Shown: piece after piece, positions 6,992 to 15,069 of the stretch
Position numbering within the stretch: the first letter of the stretch is position 1
How the letters are laid out: each line of letters starts with the position of its first letter
DNA from: an uncultured SAR86 cluster bacterium
GTDB lineage: Bacteria; Pseudomonadota; Gammaproteobacteria; Magnimaribacterales; D2472
Direction: 5' to 3'
DNA length: 64,000 nucleotides
Assembly (NCBI GenBank): GCA_902593675.1
Contig: CACJJI010000004.1
Location: 70,170 to 134,169, forward strand
The notes under the pieces: model-generated
Database searches by the model: none
Told to the model about the DNA's origin: nothing
What the model saw: only the letters and a program-made list of their open reading frames with translations
Program-made: the position numbers and the translations under genes

Positions 6992-8041
6992 ATGAAGGAT
7001 ATAAAAGTTGTACTTGAAAACTTATCTAATCAAGGCATTGATCTTGATAGTGCGCAAACTTCATTTCTTGAAGAGTTTATAGAACAGGACGCAGTTTACA
7101 AAGCGCCTAAATTTTTTTCTAAAAATAATTCAATTGGTAATTTATACCTTTGGGGTCCAGTTGGCCGAGGCAAAACAATGCTTCTTCAGGCTCTGCAAGA
7201 TTCATATTTCTCAAATGCAAGTCAATTTCACTTTATAGAATTTATGCAACTTGTGCATAAAAAATTGTCAGAATATTCAGGAAATAGCGACCCATTAATC
7301 AAAGTTGTGAAGAGTTTGTCAGATAATTCAAAAATAATTTTTATAGATGAGTTTCAAATTGAAGATATTGCTGATGCAATGATCATAGGCACTATAATTG
7401 AAAAATTATCTATGAGGGGAACACGATTAATAATTTCATCTAATTCACACCCTAATGATCTTTACAAGGATGGTCTTCAGCGATCGAAATTTTTAAAAAC
7501 AGTTAATTTTGTTAATAAAAACTTTTTTATACATAATTTATTGGGTAGTGAAGACTACAGACTCAAAGAAATTGCTAAGTTTGATAGTTCTGCCAAAGAT
7601 GGAAATAGTGATAAGGAAGTTAAAGGTTTTTTGCTTAAAACTTTCAGCAAGGATCTAACTGACACAACTGAGCTCATAGTAAATAATAGAAAATTTGATT
7701 GTTTGGGCCGCTCTGATAAAGCTCTATGGCTGTCTTTTGCAGATTTTTTCTCTTCGCCATGCGCAAGCAAGGATTTCATTGAAATTGTTGAAACATTTGA
7801 ATGGATATTCATTAATAATTTCCATGTTTGTGATGATGATCATCTTGATAAAGTTAGAAGATTTATTAGTTTTATTGATATTGCTTATCAAGAAAAACAA
7901 AAACTAAAATGCTTCTATGAACCAAATTTAATGATTAATCTATATTCTGGAGATCAGTTGCAGTACTTATGGGCTAGAACTGAAAGCAGACTCCATCAAA
8001 TGGCAACAACAAAATATCTTCAAAATTTAGAGAAAAACTAA
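6992..8041 (+). CDS. zapE: ZapE, AFG1-family division ATPase
   Basis: ZapE is an AAA-type ATPase recruited late to the division ring; relatives (AFG1/LACE1) act in mitochondria. The product is 349 residues with a Walker A GPVGRGKT at 55-62 and Walker B IIFIDEFQI at about 115-123, followed by the family segment IADAMI. It lies upstream of rplM-rpsI, as in E. coli, and divergent from degS. Only 20 bp separate the two start codons, so its promoter must overlap degS or the short gap. Confidence 0.93.
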   Translation: MKDIKVVLENLSNQGIDLDSAQTSFLEEFIEQDAVYKAPKFFSKNNSIGNLYLWGPVGRGKTMLLQALQDSYFSNASQFHFIEFMQLVHKKLSEYSGNSDPLIKVVKSLSDNSKIIFIDEFQIEDIADAMIIGTIIEKLSMRGTRLIISSNSHPNDLYKDGLQRSKFLKTVNFVNKNFFIHNLLGSEDYRLKEIAKFDSSAKDGNSDKEVKGFLLKTFSKDLTDTTELIVNNRKFDCLGRSDKALWLSFADFFSSPCASKDFIEIVETFEWIFINNFHVCDDDHLDKVRRFISFIDIAYQEKQKLKCFYEPNLMINLYSGDQLQYLWARTESRLHQMATTKYLQNLEKN

Positions 8042-8059
8042 ACTAAATGAATTAAAATA

Positions 8060-8088
8060 TTGATTAAATAGCGCGTAAACATTAACAT
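8060..8088 (+). promoter_or_regulatory. Sigma-70 promoter of rplM-rpsI
   Basis: TTGATT at 8060-8065 and TAACAT at 8083-8088 are separated by exactly 17 bases. The predicted leader runs from about 8095 to 8123. The same -35 hexamer TTGATT with 17-base spacing occurs at rpsF and recA in this window. Confidence 0.6.
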
Positions 8089-8123
8089 TCGCATCTAATT
8101 TTTTTCTTTAAACATAAAAAGTA

Positions 8124-8558
8124 ATGAAAACTCTTTCACTCAGAAAAGAAGACGCTCAACATGATTGGTATGTTGTAGATGCTTCAGACAAAATTTTAGG
8201 GCGTCTAGCTACAAAGATAGCTGATCGTATTAGAGGCAAAGACAAACCTACCTTCACTCCACATACTGATGGTGGAGACTATGTAGTCGTCATCAATGCA
8301 GAAAAAATTCAGGTAACTGGAAAAAAATTTGATGATAAAAAATATTATACCCACTCACTGTACCCCGGTGGTTTGAAGACTAAAGTGTTCAAAGATATTA
8401 TCGAAGACAAGCCTGAATATATTATAGAGGAAGCTGTAAAAGGCATGCTTCCAAAAAATAAACTTGGAAAGCAAATGTTTAAGAAACTGAAAGTTTACAA
8501 GGGAGATAATCATCCCCACGAATCACAAGAGCCCCAAGTTTGGGAGCCAAAACTATGA
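8124..8558 (+). CDS. rplM: 50S ribosomal protein L13
   Basis: L13 binds 23S rRNA early in large-subunit assembly. The product is 144 residues (E. coli 142) with the expected [18 protein letters not shown] start, [20 protein letters not shown] in the middle, and a C-terminal [11 protein letters not shown] tail. It is co-transcribed with rpsI through an ATGA stop/start overlap. Confidence 0.98.
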   Translation: MKTLSLRKEDAQHDWYVVDASDKILGRLATKIADRIRGKDKPTFTPHTDGGDYVVVINAEKIQVTGKKFDDKKYYTHSLYPGGLKTKVFKDIIEDKPEYIIEEAVKGMLPKNKLGKQMFKKLKVYKGDNHPHESQEPQVWEPKL

Positions 8559-8947
8559 CCGCAGCTATCCATTACGCGACTGGTAGAAGGAAAACTTCAT
8601 CAGCTAGAGTTTATCTTTCAAAAGGAAAAGGAAAAATACTAATTAATAATAAAGAGCTATCTAATTATTTCGGTAGGCAAGTTGCTCAAATGCTAGTAAT
8701 GCAACCATTGAAATTAACAGAGCTGGATGAAAAGGTAGACATTAAGGCTATGGTTAAAGGCGGGGGAAGCTTTGGTCAAGCTGGAGCAATTAGGCATGGC
8801 ATCTCAAGAGCTTTGCTTGAATTTGATGAAAGTCTAAGACCCCAGTTAAAATCTGCAGGGTTTTTAACGAGAGATGATAGAAAAGTAGAGAGAAAGAAGC
8901 CAGGATTAAAGAAAGCAAGAAAAAGCTCTCAATTTTCCAAACGTTAA
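8555..8947 (+). CDS. rpsI: 30S ribosomal protein S9
   Basis: S9 lies in the small-subunit head and its C-terminal tail reaches the P-site tRNA. From the ATG at 8555 the protein is 130 residues, exactly the E. coli length, starting [19 protein letters not shown] and ending in the basic [12 protein letters not shown] tail with the invariant terminal KR. The ATG overlaps the rplM stop (ATGA). An upstream TTG at 8540 would extend the frame into rplM and is rejected. Confidence 0.98.
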   Translation: MTAAIHYATGRRKTSSARVYLSKGKGKILINNKELSNYFGRQVAQMLVMQPLKLTELDEKVDIKAMVKGGGSFGQAGAIRHGISRALLEFDESLRPQLKSAGFLTRDDRKVERKKPGLKKARKSSQFSKR

Positions 8948-8991
8948 TTTCTTAGATTTAAATACTAGGGTTCATCCCAATATAGGTTTTA

Positions 8992-9576
8992 ATGGAAGAA
9001 AAAATTACCACGCGAAGAAAAGTACTTATAGGCATGACCTCAGCTGTAGGTGCAGTTGGCGCGTCATTCGCAGTTGTTCCTTTTGTTGCTTCTTGGAATC
9101 CAAGTGCAAAAGCTAAGGCAGTTGGTGGTCCGGTAAAAGTTGATGTCTCCAAGATGCAGGTTGGCCAAAAAATTCAAGTTTCTTGGAGAAAACAGCCAGT
9201 TTTTGTTATCAGACATAGCAAAGAAGCTCTAGAAAATCTTTCAAAAGTTGAATCCAAGCTTGATGATCCAAGTTCCCTAAAGATTGAAGAACCATATAGA
9301 GACGTTAATCCAACACGATCAACTTCAAATGAATACACCGTGATTGCAGGAGTTTGTACCCATTTGGGATGTGCTCCAAAGTATTATCCTGAAATGGAAT
9401 CTCAACCTTGGGATGAGTCTTGGGTTGGTGGATTTTTTTGTCCTTGCCACGGCTCAATGTTTGATATTGTTGGAAGAGTATTCAAAGGAGTTCCTGCTCC
9501 AACTAATTTAAAGGTTCCGCCACATTATTTTGACGGAAGTATATTAACAATAGGGGAAGAAAGAGGCACTGCATAA
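8992..9576 (+). CDS. petA: Rieske iron-sulfur subunit of cytochrome bc1 complex
   Basis: Carries electrons from ubiquinol to cytochrome c1. The product is 194 residues. A twin-arginine-type N-terminus (TTRRKVLIG at 6-14) runs into a hydrophobic anchor (about 12-34). The 2Fe-2S ligands are C122 and H124 in CTHLGC and C150 and H153 in CPCHGS, with the disulphide partners C127 and C152. The stop overlaps the petB start by one base. The three-gene order petA-petB-petC and the location after rpsI match Pseudomonas. Confidence 0.97.
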   Translation: MEEKITTRRKVLIGMTSAVGAVGASFAVVPFVASWNPSAKAKAVGGPVKVDVSKMQVGQKIQVSWRKQPVFVIRHSKEALENLSKVESKLDDPSSLKIEEPYRDVNPTRSTSNEYTVIAGVCTHLGCAPKYYPEMESQPWDESWVGGFFCPCHGSMFDIVGRVFKGVPAPTNLKVPPHYFDGSILTIGEERGTA

Positions 9577-10793
9577 TGACCCAAAAAGCATCAGGATTTT
9601 TTAATTGGATTAATGCTCGTTTACCTATTGTAAATACATATGAACGCCATTTATCAAAACATCCTGTCCCCAAGAAGGTAAATTTCTGGTACATGTTTGG
9701 TGCTTTGGCATCAGTAGTTTTAATTATCCAAATCGTTTCAGGTATATGGTTGATGTTTGGATATGAGAATACTGAAGAGGGCGCTTTTGCTTCTATTGAA
9801 TATATTATGCGAGATATTGAATATGGCTGGGTTATCCGATATATGCATACTACTGGCGCATCAATGTTCTTTGCTGTTGTATATCTTCATATGTTTCGAG
9901 GGCTGCTATATGGCTCTTACCATAAACCAAGAGAATTAGTTTGGGTTTTTGGTATGACCATTTACCTCGTAATGATGGCTGAGGGTTTTTTAGGGTATGT
10001 TTTGCCTTATGGTCAAATGTCTTACTGGGGCGCCCAAGTCATTATTTCCCTTTTCGGAGCCATACCTTATATTGGCGAGTCATTAGAAATTTGGGTTAGA
10101 GGTGACTACTACATTTCTGGTGCAACCATCTCAAGGTTCTTTGCATTGCACGTGGTGGCTCTGCCCCTAATATTAATAGCGCTGGTATTTATGCACTTGG
10201 TTGCTTTGCATGAGGTTGGCGCAGGTAATCCAGAGGGTGTGGATATTGAAAAACATCTAGATGAGGATGGAGTTCCATTGGACAGCGTCCCATTTTTCCC
10301 ATATAAAGTTTTGAATGCATTGGTAGCTATTGGAATATTCGGCATTGTTTTTTCAATTATCATGTTCTTTTTTCCCGAAGGTGGCGGTTACATGTTGGAG
10401 TTAGCTAATTTTGAGGAAGCTAACCCCTTAAGCACTCCTGAGCACATCGCCCCAGTATGGTATTACTCACCATACTACGCAATGTTAAGAGCTGTTCCTG
10501 ATAAGCTTGGCGGTCTTGTAGTTATGGGTGCTGCTATAGCTATACTATTCGTTGTGCCATGGCTTGATAGAAGTAAAGCTGCTTCTATTAGGTACAAGGG
10601 AATACTGAGTAAGATTGCAATGACTATTTTCATTATTAGTTGGCTCATGCTGGCATGGTTGGGCACTGTGCCTGTAACAGCCCTAAGAACAACACTTAGC
10701 ATCATTGGGACTGTAATTTATTTTGCATTTTTCTTATTAATGCCCATTTATACTTCAATCGAAAAAACTAAGCCGGTACCAGAAAGATTATGA
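9576..10793 (+). CDS. petB: Cytochrome b subunit of bc1 complex
   Basis: The membrane core of complex III with quinol oxidation and reduction sites. The product is 405 residues with the cytochrome b pattern: RYMHTTGASMFFAVVYLHMFRG (spanning two haem-ligating histidines, given in part), GYVLPYGQMSYWGAQV, and FFALHVVALPLILIALVFMH with the second ligand pair. A PEWYF-type Qo motif is represented by APVWYYSPYYAML, a substitution of the usual glutamate by valine in PVWY, which is also the form found in many bacterial cytochromes b. It overlaps petC by 4 bp. Confidence 0.97.
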   Translation: MTQKASGFFNWINARLPIVNTYERHLSKHPVPKKVNFWYMFGALASVVLIIQIVSGIWLMFGYENTEEGAFASIEYIMRDIEYGWVIRYMHTTGASMFFAVVYLHMFRGLLYGSYHKPRELVWVFGMTIYLVMMAEGFLGYVLPYGQMSYWGAQVIISLFGAIPYIGESLEIWVRGDYYISGATISRFFALHVVALPLILIALVFMHLVALHEVGAGNPEGVDIEKHLDEDGVPLDSVPFFPYKVLNALVAIGIFGIVFSIIMFFFPEGGGYMLELANFEEANPLSTPEHIAPVWYYSPYYAMLRAVPDKLGGLVVMGAAIAILFVVPWLDRSKAASIRYKGILSKIAMTIFIISWLMLAWLGTVPVTALRTTLSIIGTVIYFAFFLLMPIYTSIEKTKPVPERL

Positions 10794-11587
10794 AGAAATT
10801 CTTATTAGTAGCTTTCTTATTTATTGGTTCTCAAGAAGCTTTTGCAACGGTAGGTGCGCCATGCGGTGATTATGGGGAATGCGATTCATTTAAACCCGAA
10901 CTTAATAATATGGAGTCACTGCAATTAGGTGCTTTGACCTATATTAATTATTGTTATGGTTGCCATTCATTGAAATATTCTCGCTGGGGACGAATTTCAA
11001 AAGACCTTGATATTCCTGAGGATATTTTCAATGACAATCTAGTTTTTGGTGTAAATGTAAAGCTTGGAGATAGAATGACCGGGTCAATGAAACCTGCTAT
11101 TTCTGAAACTTGGTTTGGTATAGCCCCGCCCGATTTAACGCTTGTTACTAGATTACATGGCTCTGATTGGGTCTATACTTATTTAAGAACTTTTTATGAG
11201 GATTCATCAAAGCCATATGGAGTAAACAATATGGTGTACCCTGGTGCAGCAATGCCAAATGTTTTAGCTTCGTTGCAAGGTCAGCAAATATTATCTTGTA
11301 AGGATGTCCCATTAATAGCCAGTAATGGTGGTGTGAGAAGGGATGAAATGGGTAACGATATAACTGAAGAAAAGTGTGGTTATCTTAAAACTGTAGAAGA
11401 ATCTGGTGCATTATCTGTTCAAGAGTTTGACGAGGTTATATTTAACCTAGTAAATTTTATGACATACGTTGGAGAGCCAAGTAGATCAGATAGAGAGAGA
11501 ATTGGTTGGTACGCGATACTATTTTTTATAGTATTCACAGCACTTGCTTATCTTCTTTTTCGGGAATACCAAAAGGATTACCATTAG
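10790..11587 (+). CDS. petC: Cytochrome c1 subunit of bc1 complex
   Basis: The c-type haem subunit that passes electrons to soluble cytochrome c. The product is 265 residues: signal peptide 1-19 (EAFA-T), haem-binding CYGCH at 55-59, a distal MPNVLASLQG segment that holds the methionine ligand (in GAAMPNVL), and one C-terminal anchor helix (about 240-258) followed by basic REYQKDYH. Translation is coupled to petB. A bc1 complex implies aerobic respiration through cytochrome c and an oxidase encoded elsewhere. Confidence 0.96.
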   Translation: MKKFLLVAFLFIGSQEAFATVGAPCGDYGECDSFKPELNNMESLQLGALTYINYCYGCHSLKYSRWGRISKDLDIPEDIFNDNLVFGVNVKLGDRMTGSMKPAISETWFGIAPPDLTLVTRLHGSDWVYTYLRTFYEDSSKPYGVNNMVYPGAAMPNVLASLQGQQILSCKDVPLIASNGGVRRDEMGNDITEEKCGYLKTVEESGALSVQEFDEVIFNLVNFMTYVGEPSRSDRERIGWYAILFFIVFTALAYLLFREYQKDYH

Positions 11588-11613
11588 AACTTAACTACGA
11601 AAAAAGAGGAAGT

Positions 11614-12222
11614 ATGATTTTATATTCTGACAAAGACGACCACTACAGCCACAGAGTAAGAATTGTTCTTGCTGAGAAAGATATTGCATGTGAAATCCGG
11701 GAAACCACAAATGAAGAAGCTCCCGATGAAGTGCTCTCATTAAACCCATATCACACCCTGCCTATTTTGACTGATAGAGATCTTGGTTTATACAATGCAG
11801 GGATAATGCTTGAATATCTTGATGAGCGCTTTCCACATCCTCCTCTTCTTCCAGTATATCCAGTATCAAGAGCAAATAGCAGAACGCTTATGTTGAGGAT
11901 AGATAAAGAATGGTGCCCACTTGTAGACATCTTAATCGCAAAAGAGCGTTCTGAGAAGGACCTATTGATTGTTAGAGAGGAGTTACTAAATGAAATCAGT
12001 ACCGTTGCCCCAACTTTTAAAGAATTTGATTTTTTTATGAGCGAGGATTTTTCATTAATTGATTGCTATCTAGCGCCTATTTTATGGAGACTTCCTTCGC
12101 TTGGAATTAATCTCCCTTTGAACAGACACCTCAAACCTTTATTGGATTACCAAGCTAAAATATTTGCTAGACCTAGTTTCCAGGATAGTCTTTCTTTAAT
12201 AGAAAAAGATCTGCGAGACTAA
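11614..12222 (+). CDS. sspA: SspA, stringent starvation protein A (GST-fold RNA polymerase-associated protein)
   Basis: SspA binds RNA polymerase and helps stationary-phase and acid-stress transcription in E. coli. I start it at the ATG at 11614, preceded by AAGAGGA, giving 202 residues (E. coli 212). The thioredoxin-like N-terminus has LYSDKDDHYSHRVRIVLAEK and NPYHTLPILTD, and the all-helical C-terminal domain begins about 90, with SLIDCYLAPILWRLP. The longer frame from 11506 lies inside petC and is rejected. In E. coli sspB follows; here lpoA faces it with two bases between stops and sspB is absent. Confidence 0.93.
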   Translation: MILYSDKDDHYSHRVRIVLAEKDIACEIRETTNEEAPDEVLSLNPYHTLPILTDRDLGLYNAGIMLEYLDERFPHPPLLPVYPVSRANSRTLMLRIDKEWCPLVDILIAKERSEKDLLIVREELLNEISTVAPTFKEFDFFMSEDFSLIDCYLAPILWRLPSLGINLPLNRHLKPLLDYQAKIFARPSFQDSLSLIEKDLRD

Positions 12223-12224
12223 GA

Positions 12225-13319
12225 CTAAAATAAATCTGCTCTAATTTTCTGCAAAGGAATCACTCTTTTGGTACAAGAATTAGATTTAAAAATAATACTT
12301 CCTGTCACTCCATTTATTTTTGCAGATTTAACCCCAGCTTGTTCTAAAATTTGTATCAATAACCATTCATGAAGCGTACCCAACTCTAGGAATCTTTCTA
12401 GCGATTCTAATTCCTTATGTTGAATTTTTCTTGTTATATATTTTGAAATAGGAGCCCAAGAATCTTCATAGTCCAGTAATTGCAGAGGATTAGAAATTTC
12501 CTCCAAAGAAGAGATAAAGTTTATATATTTAAAATGACTGCCTCCATGATATCTAAGAGCAGGAATCATAGATTTATATTCTTGAGGAGCTAAAAGGATT
12601 ATTGCATGTTTTAAATCAGCTCTGGGTCGAGGAGTAAAATTGATGTTTTGATTAGGGTTGAGGTCAGAAATTTTTTTAAACCTTTCTTCACTAAAATTAA
12701 TCCCCAATACTTCTGCAGAAAATTCTTGGAAACTACTTGAATTGTATTTTGCTATTATGAAGTTTGCATCATTTGATACAAAATCTTTGAAAAAAGAAGC
12801 ATATTCTTCAGAGTAAATAACTAATATTGGATCAGAGGTTTGGGTTGTCGCTTTATTAATTGAAGCAATAGCATCCTCGTAAATGCTTGCACAGAAACCA
12901 CTAATTTTATCTGCAAATAAGCTTTTGGGGAGCGAACTATGTTTTTTTCTATCCCATGAAATTTTCATTGGTAGATTAAATTTATAGATTAACTCTATTA
13001 TTCTTTTGGAATGTGGTTGATCAGATCTTAACTCAATAGAGTACTTTTTTGTAGATAGTATTTTTTGATAATTATTTTTTAATAATTTTGCATCTTTTAA
13101 TTGCTCTTGATTCAAACTATTGTTACCAATGATTCTCTTGATTGTTTCTAGGTCATTCAGAGAGAAGCTTTGATAGTCAAAAATTTCTTGAAAATCTTTC
13201 GGACTACTATCTTTAGATTCAATTGAATTAACTTGAATATTTTTCGATGATGAAGAGCATGATGCTAAGATGATTAATGCTATAAAATGTTTTAAATATT
13301 TATTTTTCTTTAAAATCAT
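12225..13319 (-). CDS. lpoA: LpoA-like outer-membrane lipoprotein (short form)
   Basis: LpoA activates the peptidoglycan synthase PBP1A from the outer membrane. The product is 364 residues with a lipoprotein signal ending LASC (C21). The body resembles the periplasmic-binding-fold C-terminal half of LpoA, with HAIILLAPQEYKSMIPALRY near residues 237-256. E. coli LpoA has 678 residues; the roughly 300-residue N-terminal TPR half is replaced by about 90 residues. The position divergent from rsmI is the classic rsmI/lpoA arrangement and supports the call, since sequence similarity is weak by eye. Confidence 0.75.
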   Translation of the reverse strand: MILKKNKYLKHFIALIILASCSSSSKNIQVNSIESKDSSPKDFQEIFDYQSFSLNDLETIKRIIGNNSLNQEQLKDAKLLKNNYQKILSTKKYSIELRSDQPHSKRIIELIYKFNLPMKISWDRKKHSSLPKSLFADKISGFCASIYEDAIASINKATTQTSDPILVIYSEEYASFFKDFVSNDANFIIAKYNSSSFQEFSAEVLGINFSEERFKKISDLNPNQNINFTPRPRADLKHAIILLAPQEYKSMIPALRYHGGSHFKYINFISSLEEISNPLQLLDYEDSWAPISKYITRKIQHKELESLERFLELGTLHEWLLIQILEQAGVKSAKINGVTGSIIFKSNSCTKRVIPLQKIRADLF

Positions 13320-13331
13320 TAAGTAAATTTC

Positions 13332-14153
13332 ATGCTTTATATAATTTGCACTCCTATTGGTAATTTAAATGATTTCTCATTGAGGTCAATCAATACTTTA
13401 AAGGAAGTAGACACAATTTTTGCAGAAGATACTAGGGTTGCTTTAAAACTCTTACAAAATTTTGATATTCAAAAGAAAACTAAACCATTTCATGAGCATA
13501 ATGAAGCTAAAGCTAGCGATGAAATAATTAAACTAATTAAAAGTGGAGAAACAATAGCGCTTATATCTGATGCAGGGGCGCCACTTATATCTGATCCTGG
13601 ATACCCATTAATTCAAAGATGCATCAAGGAGGATATTTGTTTCACCGTCCTTCCAGGGCCATCGGCAGTGATCAATGCTGTTATTCTCTCAGGTTTGCCA
13701 TCAGATAAATTCATATTTAATGGATTTTTACCTAAACAATCTGAGGCAAAAAGAAAAATTGCTATAAAGATACAAAACTCTAATATAACAAATATTTATT
13801 TTGAATCTGCAAAGCGGATTAGTAAAACTATTTCAATTTTTTCTGAGGTCCTCAGGCCAAATACTCAGGTAGCAATATGCCGTGAGATGACCAAGGAATT
13901 CGAGTCCGTTTATAGAGGAACAATCGAAGAGGTTTTAGCTCTTGTTAAAAATAATGAAATTAAATTGTTGGGAGAGTTCGTAATTCTTGTCTATCCTGAC
14001 TCTTATCTCAGCACATCCCTTAATTTAGATGAAAATTTTTGCCGTCCTTTTCTTAATTTTTTATCTCCAACAGATGCATCAAAGCTTATAGCTAAAATTA
14101 CCTCATTTTCCAAGCAAGAAGTATATAAATTCTTGTTAGGGATTTCTAAATAA
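13332..14153 (+). CDS. rsmI: RsmI, 16S rRNA 2'-O-methyltransferase (C1402)
   Basis: Methylates the ribose of C1402 in the decoding centre. The product is 273 residues (E. coli 286). It opens with the tetrapyrrole-methylase-fold signature LYIICTPIGNLNDFSLRSI and continues with FAEDTRVALKLL, ALISDAGAPLISDPGY and TVLPGPSAVINAVILSGLP, all diagnostic of RsmI. The ATG is only 12 bp from the lpoA start on the other strand, so promoters must overlap coding sequence. rnpB follows. Confidence 0.97.
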   Translation: MLYIICTPIGNLNDFSLRSINTLKEVDTIFAEDTRVALKLLQNFDIQKKTKPFHEHNEAKASDEIIKLIKSGETIALISDAGAPLISDPGYPLIQRCIKEDICFTVLPGPSAVINAVILSGLPSDKFIFNGFLPKQSEAKRKIAIKIQNSNITNIYFESAKRISKTISIFSEVLRPNTQVAICREMTKEFESVYRGTIEEVLALVKNNEIKLLGEFVILVYPDSYLSTSLNLDENFCRPFLNFLSPTDASKLIAKITSFSKQEVYKFLLGISK

Positions 14154-14178
14154 AAGCAAATGGTATTAAAATGCAATC

Positions 14179-14508
14179 GAGTTGATCGGATGGCTGCTAA
14201 CAATTTGTTAGAGGAAAGTCCGGACTTCATAGAGTAGAGTGCCAGGTAATTCCTGGGGAGTGTGAGCTCACGGCAAGTGCAACAGAAATTATACCGCCAA
14301 GAAATTGGTAAGGGTGAAATGGTAGGGTAAGAGCCTACCGCGTATTTGGTAACAAATACGGCAGTGTAAACCCCACTTTGAAGCAAAACCAAATAGGAAT
14401 CCTGTTAGGCTACTCGTCTAGGATTCGGGTAGGTTGCTTGAGCAATATGGCGACATATTGCCTAGATAGATGGCCATTTAATACAGAATCCGGCTTATAG
14501 ATCAACTC
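14179..14508 (+). ncRNA. rnpB: RNase P RNA (bacterial type A)
   Basis: The catalytic RNA that trims tRNA 5' ends. The conserved core is plainly readable: GAGGAAAGTCCGGAC near 14211, AGTGCCAGGTAATTCCTGG, a GTGCAACAGAAA segment, GGTAAGGGTGAAATGG, GGTAAGAGCCTACCGCG, ACCAAATAGGAAT, GGGTAGGTTGCTTGAG and the closing AGAATCCGGCTTA. The ends are set by the P1 helix: GAGTTGATC at 14179-14187 pairs perfectly with GATCAACTC at 14500-14508. A T-run at 14514-14521 follows P1 and may serve in termination. The order rsmI-rnpB-mraZ is the Pseudomonas arrangement. Confidence 0.97.
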
Positions 14509-14526
14509 AAGTCATTTTTTTAAAAA

Positions 14527-14564
14527 AAAGTGTGTAAAAGTGTGCTAAATGTAGTATAAAGTGT
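14527..14564 (+). promoter_or_regulatory. MraZ operator: four AAAGTGT-type repeats
   Basis: AAAGTGT occurs at 14527, 14537 and 14558, with a degenerate copy AAATGTA at 14547. The spacing is 10, 10 and 11 bp, one helical turn, so all lie on one face. MraZ proteins bind arrays of short direct repeats upstream of their own gene: TGGGN with 5-bp spacers in E. coli, AAAGTG(T/G) boxes in Mollicutes. This array matches the second type. A -10 candidate (TAGTAT, 14552-14557) lies within the array, so bound MraZ should block it. Confidence 0.72.
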
Positions 14565-14590
14565 GTAGATATTAATTTTTACTATACTTT

Positions 14591-15058
14591 ATGTTTGGTT
14601 TTACAACAATTTCGATAGATGCAAAGGGGAGGTTAGCTGTCCCAGCTAAATATCGAAATCAGCTTAATGCTCAAAATGAAGAAAGCATTGTTGTTACGAG
14701 AGACCCTCAGTATCCTGCATTAAAAATCTATCCAGGCTCAATTTGGAAAAGTATATCCACCGAACTTCAATCATTACAAGGCCTTGATCCAATTGTAAGA
14801 AACTTACAATGGACAATTTTAGGAAATGCTAGCGAGAGTTCATTTGATCCTAAAGGCAGAATGTTAATACTTTTGCCCTCGGAGCTAAGAGAGTATGCAG
14901 AAATTCAAAAGGAACAAAAAGCATCTTTCATTGGCATGGGTAATAAATTTGAAGTCTGGAATGACAAAAATTGGGAAGCGAGACAAACAGGCGGTGCTTT
15001 ATCAACTGAAATTCTTGAAGTTGTATTACCAGAAAGTTTAAAAACAATATCTTTTTAA
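14591..15058 (+). CDS. mraZ: MraZ, transcriptional repressor of the dcw cluster
   Basis: A ring-forming DNA-binding protein of the AbrB/SpoVT fold that represses the dcw operon. The product is 155 residues (E. coli 152) with the two expected DxxGR repeats: SIDAKGRLAVPAKYR near residues 9-23 and DPKGRMLILLPSELRE near 82-97. No Shine-Dalgarno sequence precedes the ATG. The repeats upstream at 14527-14564 are its probable binding sites. Here the next gene is ftsZ, not rsmH. Confidence 0.96.
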   Translation: MFGFTTISIDAKGRLAVPAKYRNQLNAQNEESIVVTRDPQYPALKIYPGSIWKSISTELQSLQGLDPIVRNLQWTILGNASESSFDPKGRMLILLPSELREYAEIQKEQKASFIGMGNKFEVWNDKNWEARQTGGALSTEILEVVLPESLKTISF

Positions 15059-15069
15059 AGGGGTAGAAA

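Noticed and set aside
8540..8554. TTG start 15 bases upstream for rpsI
   Set aside because: It lies inside rplM; the ATG at 8555 gives a 130-residue S9 with the standard N-terminus and an ATGA junction with rplM.
11506..11613. Longer SspA starting inside petC
   Set aside because: Frame extends 36 codons into petC with no homology; the ATG at 11614 has a good ribosome site and gives the family N-terminus.
14003..14392. 129-codon frame on the minus strand over rnpB and the end of rsmI
   Set aside because: It is antisense to the conserved RNase P RNA core and to rsmI and has no recognisable protein features.
14583..14588. TATACT as the mraZ -10
   Set aside because: It ends two bases before the ATG, so transcription would start inside the gene; the TAGTAT within the MraZ boxes fits better.
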